A stretch of DNA of 64,000 nucleotides from Thermocaproicibacter sp041859875 (GTDB lineage: Bacteria; Bacillota; Clostridia; Oscillospirales; Acutalibacteraceae), in assembly GCA_041859875.1 (NCBI GenBank), contig JBFLFY010000003.1, positions 1 through 64,000 of the forward strand, in the 5' to 3' direction. Under the pieces are notes generated by a model. The model was not told the origin of the DNA and did no database searches. It saw only the letters and a program-made list of their open reading frames with translations. This document shows positions 17,142 to 25,139 of this stretch, piece after piece. How positions within the stretch are numbered: position 1 is the stretch's first letter; each line of letters opens with the position of its first letter. A program made the translations under genes and the position numbers.

Positions 17142-17945
17142 TCAGTTTTCAATACCGGACTTGTACTTGGCTTCACTGTTCGGGAACGCGTGGTAGTAAA
17201 GCGAAAGCTTGTTCTCTATGTTGCGCGAACTTTCGCCGCTTGCCAGCATACAAACGCCATCCGTAATCATGTCGCGGAACATCAGCTGGCGTTTCAGGCA
17301 GCTCTTTAAATGGTTCGCCGCCGGCAGGTACACAATGTTAGCAAAGAAAATGCCGTACAGCGTTGCAATAAAAGCAGAAGCAATGGAAGCCGCAAGTGCC
17401 TGCGCATCCGACATATGGGAAAGCACCTGCACAAGGCCCATAACGGTACCGATAATGCCAAGGGTCGGTGAAAAGCCGCCCGCTTCGGTAAACACATCTA
17501 TTTCAAGCTGTTTCTTCTGGGTGTAAGAAGCGGTATCTGCCGCCAGCGTTTCCTGTATGCTGTCTACGTTTTTTACATCCGTTGCAAGAACCATACCTTC
17601 TTTCAGCATCAAATAGTTATCGCTGTTCAGGTCTTCGTCATTCATCTTCGCCTGCAGCGACAGAAGGCCCTGCGAACGGCAAAGATCCGCAAGCTCACAG
17701 ACCTTTTTAATCAGCAGCTCTGGGTCCGGCTGGTTTTTTTTGCTGTAGCTCGCAAAAAGCGCCTTAAACGCACCTAATGTGTCTGGAATGCCAAAAGATA
17801 TAATAACAACACCGATTGTGCCAATAACAACAATCAGGAACGGGCTGACAAGCAGCAAAGACTGCAGCTTCCCTCCGTCGACCAGAAAGCCGGCAACAAT
17901 CCCGCCCAGTGCCACCAGAAAACCGATTATCGTTGAGATGTCCAT
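17142..17945 (-). CDS. motA: Flagellar motor stator protein MotA
   Basis: A 267-residue four-helix protein that forms the ion channel with MotB and turns the rotor. Seen: MDISTIIGFLVALGGIVAGF start, the cytoplasmic loop with charged residues between helices 2 and 3, and helices 3-4 with FSPTLGIIGTVMGLVQVL and ASAFIATLYGIFFANIVYLP, the family's Pro-containing pore segment. Length is normal. The AT-rich region upstream contains a threefold 10-base repeat of unknown meaning. Confidence 0.95.
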   Translation of the reverse strand: MDISTIIGFLVALGGIVAGFLVDGGKLQSLLLVSPFLIVVIGTIGVVIISFGIPDTLGAFKALFASYSKKNQPDPELLIKKVCELADLCRSQGLLSLQAKMNDEDLNSDNYLMLKEGMVLATDVKNVDSIQETLAADTASYTQKKQLEIDVFTEAGGFSPTLGIIGTVMGLVQVLSHMSDAQALAASIASAFIATLYGIFFANIVYLPAANHLKSCLKRQLMFRDMITDGVCMLASGESSRNIENKLSLYYHAFPNSEAKYKSGIEN

Positions 17946-18272
17946 AGAATCAACGTTCCCCCTAACATTTCCTTGAAAGACTCAAAAAGTGTAAAAAATT
18001 AGAATGCCATATTTCCATACTTTATATCGTTATATCGTTTTATATCGTTCTATACTATACCAGTGTGTAACGCTTTTAGCAACTTCTTTGAATAATAACA
18101 CATTTTGCAGGTTGAAATTTACTATTTTTATTAATCTTTATCATATTATTGCAATTATTGTATTAATTTTTGGCAATTATTTAGTTTTGCGCTAATTTTA
18201 CCTTATTTTCATCCTTTTGCACAGAATAGCGCCGCAGCTTTGCAGAAAAGCAGCACTACACGCCCGATGCAT
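17946..18272. other. AT-rich gene-free region upstream of motA
   Basis: No gene is visible. The left part is the motA leader and promoter on the minus strand. At 18021-18050 a 10-base unit (TATATCGTTT) is repeated three times with small changes. On the minus strand each unit contains AACGATAT, similar to the -10 element of flagellar sigma-D promoters, but I find no well-spaced TAAA -35 element. The right part is more than 75 percent A+T without clear signals. Confidence 0.4.
18021..18050. repeat. Three tandem 10-base repeats upstream of motAB
   Basis: TTTATATCGT, TATATCGTTT and TATATCGTTC in direct succession. Helical-turn spacing (10 bases) would place the repeats on one face of the DNA, as for cooperative regulator binding. 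Confidence 0.5.
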
Positions 18273-18273
18273 A

Positions 18274-18321
18274 TTGACGGTTATTCCATCTCGTGATAAA
18301 ATAAAATCGGTTTCTCGAAAA
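18274..18321 (+). promoter_or_regulatory. lacI-type gene promoter with operator just downstream
   Basis: TTGACG and TAAAAT are 17 bases apart. TTCTCGAAAA at 18312-18321 begins ten bases after the -10 element, where a bound repressor would block initiation. The same ten bases occur in the glgP promoter. Two more GAAAA steps follow (ATCGAAAA, CCGAAAA). Confidence 0.6.
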
Positions 18322-18372
18322 TATCGAAAATTCCGAAAACATAAAAAATAATTTATATAGCAGGTGCAGAAA

Positions 18373-19368
18373 ATGACCACTATCCGGGATATTGCCAAAA
18401 AGCTGAATCTCTCCATCAGCACGGTTTCGAAAGGGCTGAACGGTGCAAGCGACATCAGTGAAGAGACGCGCCGCCTTGTAATCGACACCGCACTGAAAAT
18501 GGGGTATGCCCCCCACAGCACGCGCACCAATTCACCAGTAAAAATCTGCGTTTTCATTGAAAACATGGGCTACGAGCGCATCGAGCAGTTTGGCTACGAC
18601 ATAATTGTGGGCTTTAAGCTGGCCGCCGCTGCAAAGCAGTGGGATGTTTCTATTGTTCCCATGGCCCTCAGCGAAAGCAGCAGCATTCATTATGAAGAAT
18701 ATATGCGCACCAACCGCTACGCGGGGGGATTTTTGCTTGGTTTTCTTCTGCACGACGATTTTCTGCACCAGCTGGAAAAGACCACGGTGCCGACCGTGCT
18801 GCTTGACAACGTGATTTATAACAAGCACGTTGCCTGCCTTGGCGTAGATAACCAGCAGGGGATTTTCTGTGCCGTGCAGCACTTGGCAAAGCTGGGGCAT
18901 AAAAACATCGCCATGCTGAACGGCAGCTCACAGAGCCGCGTTTCTGCGGAACGCTTGGGCGGCTTTCAGCTTGCCATGGAGCACTGCGGCCTGCCTGTGC
19001 GGGAAGACCTCATCGCGCACGGCGACTATACTGCAGACTGCGCCGCCAGCTTTGTAGAAGGCTTTGTGAAATCCGGCGCCACCGCCGTTGTGTGCGCGAG
19101 CGACGTGATTGCACACGGCGTGCTGCGCGAACTGTACCGCCTGGGCCTGCGCGTCCCGGATGACATCAGCGTAACCGGGTTCGACGACCTGCCGATTGCC
19201 GCCTATGCCACACCGCCGCTCACTACCGTGCGGCAGGACCGCCTAACCATCGGCCGCAACGTATGCCTGCTGCTGGAGCAGCTGATGAACGGAAACTGCA
19301 TTAACCGCCTGCTTTTAATGCCCCAACTTGTTGTGCGGGAATCAACCGGTAAACCCAAAGCCCTGTGA
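18373..19368 (+). CDS. LacI-family transcriptional regulator
   Basis: A 331-residue repressor. The N-terminal helix-turn-helix is typical (TTIRDIAKKLNLSISTVSKG, then LNGASDISEETRRLV), followed by a periplasmic-binding-protein-like ligand domain with the usual GVDNQQGIFCAVQHLAKLGH and VTGFDDLPIAAYATPPLTTV blocks. ATG 18373 was chosen over a GTG three codons earlier on ribosome-site spacing. It sits directly before glgP-malQ, and identical TTCTCGAAAA sites lie in its own promoter and in that of glgP. It is therefore probably a MalR-like repressor of maltodextrin/glycogen use. Ligand not known. Confidence 0.88.
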   Translation: MTTIRDIAKKLNLSISTVSKGLNGASDISEETRRLVIDTALKMGYAPHSTRTNSPVKICVFIENMGYERIEQFGYDIIVGFKLAAAAKQWDVSIVPMALSESSSIHYEEYMRTNRYAGGFLLGFLLHDDFLHQLEKTTVPTVLLDNVIYNKHVACLGVDNQQGIFCAVQHLAKLGHKNIAMLNGSSQSRVSAERLGGFQLAMEHCGLPVREDLIAHGDYTADCAASFVEGFVKSGATAVVCASDVIAHGVLRELYRLGLRVPDDISVTGFDDLPIAAYATPPLTTVRQDRLTIGRNVCLLLEQLMNGNCINRLLLMPQLVVRESTGKPKAL

Positions 19369-19451
19369 AAGCTGCATGAAAATCCGTCAAAAGGCATAAA
19401 AACGCGCTCCAAAAATTTAAGTCCAGGTTTCGAATGTGGCGAAAATTAGTC

Positions 19452-19480
19452 TTGAAATTCTCGAAAACTTGTGCTATTCT
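19452..19480 (+). promoter_or_regulatory. glgP promoter with LacI-type operator in the spacer
   Basis: TTGAAA and TATTCT are 17 bases apart, and the ten bases TTCTCGAAAA (19458-19467) begin immediately after the -35 element. The same ten bases flank the lacI-type gene's own promoter, which supports repression of glgP-malQ by that protein. Confidence 0.6.
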
Positions 19481-19512
19481 TTTTTAGAGAAACTGGTGTG
19501 GGAGGGCTGTAT

Positions 19513-21939
19513 ATGTCAAATGATGCAAATACAGATTTTCAAACTGAAATGGAGCGTCTTCTCCTTCTAAAATACGGATGCACCCCCAAAGAAGCTTCAC
19601 CGCAAGAGCTTCATGGTGCGCTTTCCGAATGCCTGATGGAGCGGATTGTACCCGTGTGGAACGAGTGCCGCGAGCGCTACGAAAAGGGGAGGCAGGTTTC
19701 CTACCTTTCGGCAGAATTTCTCGTTGGCCGTGCTGTTTACAACAATCTTATGGCTCTTGGCCTGCTGAACCGCGCGGATGGGCTTTTTCAAAAAATGGGA
19801 ATTCAGCTGAATTCCATGGAAGAAGTGGAAGATGCGGCACTGGGGAACGGCGGTCTCGGCCGTCTTGCCGCCTGCTACATGGATTCTGCCGCCACACTCG
19901 GCCTGCCGATGCAGGGTTACGGTATCCGTTACCGCTACGGCCTGTTTCGGCAAAAATTCGAAAATGGCTTTCAAAAGGAAGAAGCGGACGACTGGACCCG
20001 CTTTGGCGACCCATGGTCCGTGCGCCGCGAACGTGACGCCGTAACCGTTACTTTTGCCGACGGCGCTGTGCGCGCTGTGCCATACGATATGCCCGTAATC
20101 GGCTATGGTGGAAAAAACATCAACACCATCCGCCTGTGGCAGAGCGAACCGCTCGTGCCGTTTGATTTTAACAAATTCAACGACCAAGTATACGATGAAT
20201 CGGTTGAACTGAAAAACCGTGCGGAAGACATCTCGCGTGTGCTTTACCCGAATGACACGACGGATGAAGGCAAAAAGCTGCGCATCCGCCAGCAGTACTT
20301 CTTCTGCAGTGCTTCCATGCAGGATGTGCTGAAAAAGTATATTACACGCTTTGGTGAAGACTTTTCACATTTCGCCGAGCAGAACGCCATGCAGCTGAAC
20401 GACACGCACCCAACTGTTGCTGTCTGCGAACTGATTCGCCTGTTGGGCAAGCATGGAGTGGATTTCGAAACAGCTTTCGGCATTGCGCAAAAAACTTTCT
20501 TCTACACAAACCACACCGTTATGGCGGAAGCCCTCGAAAAATGGGATGAGGATCTTTATGCCTCTGTTCTGCCGGAAATCTGCACCATTATAAATAAAAT
20601 TTCCGAACATCAGCAGAAGGAGTTCACTTCTCTTGGCGGCAAGTTTGCGGAAAACCTGCCCGCCTGCGCAGTCCTCGAAAAAAAGACGATGGATGAAACC
20701 GTTCTGGAAAAAGACGGCAGCAAGCGGAAAATCCAGAAAGAACAAAAGACCATCCATATGGCAAACCTCGCGGTGTACGCCTCTTCGGGAGTAAACGGTG
20801 TGGCAAAGATTCACACCGAAATTTTGAAAAGTAGCGTGCTCAAGCAGTGGCATGAGCTTTACCCCGACCGCATTCACAACGTGACGAACGGCATTACACA
20901 GCGCCGCTGGCTTGCGCTCTGCAACCCGGAGCTTTCATCTCTGATTACCCGCCTGCTTGGCTCCGAAGCGTGGATTACCGACCTCGGTCAGCTTGAAAAG
21001 CTGAAGCCCTATGCCGACAACAATGCGGTACTCGACGAATTCATTGCCATTAAGAAGAAGAAAAAGCAGCAGCTTGCCGAGTACATTGAAAAGCGCGAGG
21101 GTGTAAAAATTTCACCCGATTTTCTGTTTGATATTCAGGCAAAGCGCCTGCACGAGTACAAGCGCCAGTTTCTGAATGCGCTTTCCATCCTGGATCTGTA
21201 CTACGGCATCAAGGAAGGCAGCATCAAAAACTTTACGCCTACCGTATTCCTCTTCGGCGCCAAGGCGGCTCCGGGCTATGTGCGTGCCAAGGGAATCATT
21301 AAGATGGTGAACGAAATTGCCCGCCTGGTAGATTCCGACCCGGCTACACGCAGCCTTCTGCAGGTCGTTTTTGTGCAGAATTACGATGTTTCCTACGCGG
21401 AAAAGCTTGTTTGCGCTGCCGACCTTTCCGAGCAGATTTCAACAGCCGGCACCGAAGCTTCCGGTACAGGCAATATGAAATTTATGCTGAACGGCGCGCC
21501 TACTATGGGCACTTACGACGGTGCAAATATTGAAATTGTGGAACACGCTGGCTTTGAAAACAACTATATTTTCGGCGCACGCGTGGAGGACCTCGATAAA
21601 ATCCGCGATTCCTATGACCCGAATGAAATCTACCAAAAAGACGCCAGGGTTCGCCGCGCTCTGGATGCCTTGGTAAACGGCACCCTTGACGACGGCGGTA
21701 CGGGCGTTTTCCGTGAGCTGTATGACTCCATCCTGAAGGGCGCAAGCTGGCACCGCCCTGACCAGTACTTCCTGCTTTACGACTTTGAGTCTTATCGTGA
21801 AGCGCGCCTGCGCGCAAATGCCGACTTCCAAAACAGCCGTGCCTTTGCCCGCAAATGCTTCCTGAACACCGCAAACGCCGGGTATTTTTCCAGTGACCGC
21901 AGCATCCGCGAGTACGCTCAGAATATCTGGAACCTTTAA
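19513..21939 (+). CDS. glgP: Glycogen/maltodextrin phosphorylase
   Basis: An 808-residue pyridoxal-phosphate enzyme that releases glucose-1-phosphate from the non-reducing ends of alpha-1,4-glucans. Seen: GNGGLGRLAACYMDSAATL (the GGLGRLA motif), QLNDTHPTVAVCELIRLL in the active site, KRLHEYKRQ, and the cofactor lysine in EASGTGNMKFMLNGAPTMGT. Length is that of bacterial maltodextrin-type phosphorylases. The ATG at 19513 follows GGGAGGG. malQ begins 18 bases after its stop, so both form one operon: MalQ reshapes short dextrins, GlgP degrades the longer ones. Confidence 0.96.
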   Translation: MSNDANTDFQTEMERLLLLKYGCTPKEASPQELHGALSECLMERIVPVWNECRERYEKGRQVSYLSAEFLVGRAVYNNLMALGLLNRADGLFQKMGIQLNSMEEVEDAALGNGGLGRLAACYMDSAATLGLPMQGYGIRYRYGLFRQKFENGFQKEEADDWTRFGDPWSVRRERDAVTVTFADGAVRAVPYDMPVIGYGGKNINTIRLWQSEPLVPFDFNKFNDQVYDESVELKNRAEDISRVLYPNDTTDEGKKLRIRQQYFFCSASMQDVLKKYITRFGEDFSHFAEQNAMQLNDTHPTVAVCELIRLLGKHGVDFETAFGIAQKTFFYTNHTVMAEALEKWDEDLYASVLPEICTIINKISEHQQKEFTSLGGKFAENLPACAVLEKKTMDETVLEKDGSKRKIQKEQKTIHMANLAVYASSGVNGVAKIHTEILKSSVLKQWHELYPDRIHNVTNGITQRRWLALCNPELSSLITRLLGSEAWITDLGQLEKLKPYADNNAVLDEFIAIKKKKKQQLAEYIEKREGVKISPDFLFDIQAKRLHEYKRQFLNALSILDLYYGIKEGSIKNFTPTVFLFGAKAAPGYVRAKGIIKMVNEIARLVDSDPATRSLLQVVFVQNYDVSYAEKLVCAADLSEQISTAGTEASGTGNMKFMLNGAPTMGTYDGANIEIVEHAGFENNYIFGARVEDLDKIRDSYDPNEIYQKDARVRRALDALVNGTLDDGGTGVFRELYDSILKGASWHRPDQYFLLYDFESYREARLRANADFQNSRAFARKCFLNTANAGYFSSDRSIREYAQNIWNL

Positions 21940-21956
21940 GCGGGGGAGGGAACAAA

Positions 21957-23513
21957 TTGCATCAAAAAAAATTGCTGCACCGCCGCACAAGCGGAGTGCT
22001 GCTTCCCGTAAGCAGCATTCCTTCCCCTTACGGGATAGGGAACCTGGGGGAAGAATCCTACCGCTTCATTGATTTTTTGAAAGACGCCGGGCAGTGCTAC
22101 TGGCAGATTCTCCCCATCGGCCCAACCGGCTGCGGTGACAGCCCTTACCAGAGCTTTTCCGCCTTTGCGGCAAACCCGTATTTCATTGACCCGGAACAGC
22201 TTGTGAAAAAAGGCCTGCTGAAAAAGACGGAACTTGCCTCGGTTCCCTTCGGCAGTGACGCACAGAATGTGGATTACGGCGCTCTTTTCGCAAACCGATT
22301 TTCTATGCTGCGCCTTGCGTCTGACCGTTTCCCGCGCGATGACGCGGGCTTTTTGAAGTACCAGCAGGCAAATAAAGACTGGCTGGAAGATTACGCCCTT
22401 TTTATGGCGCTGAAAAAAGAAAACGGCACGGTTTCCTTTCAGAAATGGCCGGAAGAGCTGCGCCTTCGGAAGCCTGCCGCCCTGAAAGAAGCGAGTGAGC
22501 GGCTGGCGGATGAAATCCATTTCCATAAAGCTGCACAGTACCTGTTCCGCGAACAGTGGGATTCGCTGATGCAGTATGCACATCAAAACGGCATTGCCAT
22601 TATCGGCGACCTGCCGATTTACGTTTCGCCGGATTCTTCCGACCTGTGGGCCCACAGCGACCTGTTTCAGGTGGACAAAGACCGCCGCCCGACTTTTGTT
22701 TCCGGCTGCCCGCCGGACGCTTTCACAAAGGAAGGCCAGCTGTGGGGGAACCCGCTTTACTGCTGGGAAAAGCACGCAGAAACCGGCTACAACTGGTGGA
22801 TGAAACGCCTTTCGTCTGCGGCAAAGTTTTACGATGTTCTCCGAATCGACCATTTTCGCGGGTTTGCGGGGTACTATTCCATCCCGGCCGGAAGCAAAAA
22901 CGCCATCCACGGAACATGGGAAAAAGGCCCAGGCATTGATTTCGTAAACACGCTGAAAGAAAAATTGCCGAACCTTCCGCTGATTGCCGAAGACCTCGGT
23001 TTCTTAACAGATGATGTGCGCGAACTTCTTGCACAAAGCGGATTCCCGGGGATGAAAGTCCTGCAGTTTGCATTTGATTCCCGTGAAGAAAGCGATTACC
23101 TGCCGCATAACTACCCGAAAAACTGTGTCGTTTACACCGGCACACATGATAATACCACCACGGCGGACTGGTTCCGTACTGCGCCGAAAGCAGATGCAGA
23201 GTTTGCGCGCCGTTACCTGAATGTTAGCCGTGAAGGTGACGCTGTGGGTGCGATGATTCGCGCGGCAGAGTCAAGTGTGGCCGAAACCTGCGTCATTCCC
23301 ATGCAGGATTGGCTGCACCTTGGGGGCAGGGCACGCATTAACGTCCCGGGAACAGTGGGAGGAAACTGGCGCTGGCGCTTGCTGCCGGGGCAGCTTACAT
23401 CGCAGCTTGCCAAAGAAATGTGCCAAATGACCGAGCTGTACGGCCGCCGGCCTCTGCCCAAAGAAAAAAAGCCGGCGAAAAAGGCTGACAAGCCCCAAAC
23501 ACAAACAATATAA
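21957..23513 (+). CDS. malQ: 4-alpha-glucanotransferase (amylomaltase)
   Basis: A 518-residue GH77 enzyme that transfers maltosyl chains between dextrins. Seen: SSIPSPYGIGNLG at the N-terminus, QILPIGPTGCGDSPYQSFSA, the nucleophile Asp in LRIDHFRGFAGYY, the acid Glu in LPLIAEDLGF and the stabiliser in YTGTHDNTTTADWF. It starts with TTG after a strong GGGGGAGGG ribosome site; the alternative starts are further in and would cut the first strand. It is co-transcribed with glgP. The C-terminus is a short Lys/Pro-rich tail (KEKKPAKKADKPQ). Confidence 0.95.
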   Translation: MHQKKLLHRRTSGVLLPVSSIPSPYGIGNLGEESYRFIDFLKDAGQCYWQILPIGPTGCGDSPYQSFSAFAANPYFIDPEQLVKKGLLKKTELASVPFGSDAQNVDYGALFANRFSMLRLASDRFPRDDAGFLKYQQANKDWLEDYALFMALKKENGTVSFQKWPEELRLRKPAALKEASERLADEIHFHKAAQYLFREQWDSLMQYAHQNGIAIIGDLPIYVSPDSSDLWAHSDLFQVDKDRRPTFVSGCPPDAFTKEGQLWGNPLYCWEKHAETGYNWWMKRLSSAAKFYDVLRIDHFRGFAGYYSIPAGSKNAIHGTWEKGPGIDFVNTLKEKLPNLPLIAEDLGFLTDDVRELLAQSGFPGMKVLQFAFDSREESDYLPHNYPKNCVVYTGTHDNTTTADWFRTAPKADAEFARRYLNVSREGDAVGAMIRAAESSVAETCVIPMQDWLHLGGRARINVPGTVGGNWRWRLLPGQLTSQLAKEMCQMTELYGRRPLPKEKKPAKKADKPQTQTI

Positions 23514-23552
23514 CTTCAGCCGCTGCAAATTTGCAGCGGCTGATTTTTGTAT

Positions 23553-23640
23553 TTTGTGAAGTTTTCGCACCGGGTTTCCTCGTGGGTGCCGTAGGCAGCG
23601 AAAGGCACTTTGTGCCCGCCAGGTCTTTTTCAACAGGCCG
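23553..23640 (+). repeat. Intergenic repeat locus H: Z module split by a V module
   Basis: The ends (GTGAAGTTTTCGC on the left, GCCAGGTCTTTTTCAACAGG on the right) match the two halves of module Z, normally contiguous in other copies. Between them lies V: GGTTTCCTCGTGGGTGCCGT, AGGCAGCGAA, GGCACTTTGTGCC. V occurs again near 57.0 and 57.4 kb. It lies between malQ and the M14 peptidase. Confidence 0.65.
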
Positions 23641-23715
23641 CAAAAGGGCGGAATATTTTTCCCTCTGCCGCCATAAAATAAACCGAATGTATTTGTGGGC
23701 GGGGGATGACAGACG

Positions 23716-24990
23716 TTGGAGAACCTGAAACTTGGTTCCGAAGGAAGCAACGTGGCACAGCTGCAGTCTGTGCTGCGGAAAGCCGGAATGTACCCTTATG
23801 TGCCGGATGGCATCTTCGGCCCGCAGACACGGCAGGCCGTCCTGTATTTTCAAAGGCAGGCCGGCCTTTCTGCAGACGGCATCGTGGGCCCGCTGACACA
23901 GAGTGCGCTGGAGCCGTATCTGCTGGGCTCCGCCAAGTATAAAATTAAACCGGGCGATACCTTTTACCGCATTGGCCAGCGGTACGGCACGAACCCGGCG
24001 CTGATTGCCGCCGCAAACCCGGGGCTGAACCCGCGGGATCTTGCGCCCGGCACAGAAATCACCGTGCCGTTTCCTTTTGGAACCGTTACAACCGACATAC
24101 CCTATTCGTACGACGTGCTTACACAAGACCTGGAAGGGCTGAAAGTGCGGTACCCCGCCCTGCGCGTTGAAACGGCGGGTGCCAGCGTCCTGGGCCGCAC
24201 CATTTACTGCCTGCGCCTCGGCTCCGGGCCAAACCAGGTGCTTTATAACGCCGCACATCATGCGCTGGAGTGGATTACCACACCGGTACTGATGAAGTTT
24301 GCCGAAGATTTTCTGCGCGCCTACACGCTTGGCACACAGCTTGGCGGGTATAACCCGCGCGAACTGTGGAAAAAAAGCACCATCTGGCTGGTTCCCATGG
24401 TAAACCCGGATGGCGTGAACCTCGTGATTAATGGGCTGCAGCCCGACAATCCCTACCGAACCCAGCTCATCCGCTGGAACAACGGCAGCAGCGACTTTTC
24501 TAAGGACTGGGAGGCAAATATCCGCGGCGTGGACCTCAACCACAATTATGACGCCGCATGGGTGCAGTCAAAACAGGCGGAATCCGCACTCGGCATCACC
24601 GGCCCGGGTCCAACGCGGTTTTCCGGCCCATACCCGGTTTCAGAGCCGGAAACACGCGCCATGGTATTTTTTACAGAAAGCCACAGCATCCGCCTTTCCA
24701 TGGCATACCACGCACAGGGACGTGTGATTTACTGGAACTTTCAAAACCTCGCGTCACCAGAAGCAAAAAAGATTGGCGAAACCCTTGCAGACATCAGCGG
24801 CTACGCACTGGATGAAGCAACGGGCGTCGCCTCTTACGCGGGGTATAAAGACTGGTTCATTCAGGATTTCCGGAAGCCTGGCTATACCATAGAAGTAGGC
24901 GAGGGGAAAAATCCCCTGCCGATTGCACAGTTCCCTAAAATCTACGCGGAAAACCTCGGTATGCTTCTTTACGCCGCCAGCCTTTCCTAA
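23716..24990 (+). CDS. M14-family D-glutamyl-DAP-type wall peptidase with PG-binding and LysM domains
   Basis: A 424-residue zinc carboxypeptidase-like enzyme. Order: peptidoglycan-binding domain type 1 (residues 5-70, LQSVLRKAGMYPYVPDGIFG), LysM (75-120, YKIKPGDTFYRIGQRYGTNP), then the M14 domain. Zinc ligands are HxxE in AAHHALEWIT and His in SMAYHAQG; the catalytic Glu is in YTIEVGEGKNP. The family cleaves the gamma-D-Glu-DAP bond of muropeptides. TTG 23716 is the only plausible start, since a stop lies three codons upstream. No signal peptide is visible, so export or intracellular muropeptide recycling is unclear. Confidence 0.88.
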   Translation: MENLKLGSEGSNVAQLQSVLRKAGMYPYVPDGIFGPQTRQAVLYFQRQAGLSADGIVGPLTQSALEPYLLGSAKYKIKPGDTFYRIGQRYGTNPALIAAANPGLNPRDLAPGTEITVPFPFGTVTTDIPYSYDVLTQDLEGLKVRYPALRVETAGASVLGRTIYCLRLGSGPNQVLYNAAHHALEWITTPVLMKFAEDFLRAYTLGTQLGGYNPRELWKKSTIWLVPMVNPDGVNLVINGLQPDNPYRTQLIRWNNGSSDFSKDWEANIRGVDLNHNYDAAWVQSKQAESALGITGPGPTRFSGPYPVSEPETRAMVFFTESHSIRLSMAYHAQGRVIYWNFQNLASPEAKKIGETLADISGYALDEATGVASYAGYKDWFIQDFRKPGYTIEVGEGKNPLPIAQFPKIYAENLGMLLYAASLS

Positions 24991-25099
24991 AGGCAGGGCG
25001 GCTTTTTTATACTCTCTTGCTGCTTTCTCCCCACAGCAGGAATCAGGCTGTGGGGAAGCAATTTCGAGTGCAGCCCGTGCCGCTGCTAAAAAGGCGCAA

Positions 25100-25129
25100 A
25101 AAAAGCAGCCGGTTTTCCGGCTGCTTTTT
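25100..25129. terminator. Bidirectional terminator after the M14 and CPBP genes
   Basis: AAAAGCAGCCGG pairs with CCGGCTGCTTTT around TTTT, with A-run and T-run on opposite sides, between two convergent genes. Confidence 0.85.
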
Positions 25130-25139
25130 AGGAAAACGC

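Noticed and set aside
17946..18060. A sigma-D (flagellar) promoter for motAB
   Set aside because: CGATAT elements occur three times, but no TAAA element lies at the required distance, so the call is not supported.
23395..24543. A 382-codon open frame antisense to malQ and the M14 gene
   Set aside because: It crosses two genes on the other strand and shows no domain; it is a compositional shadow.
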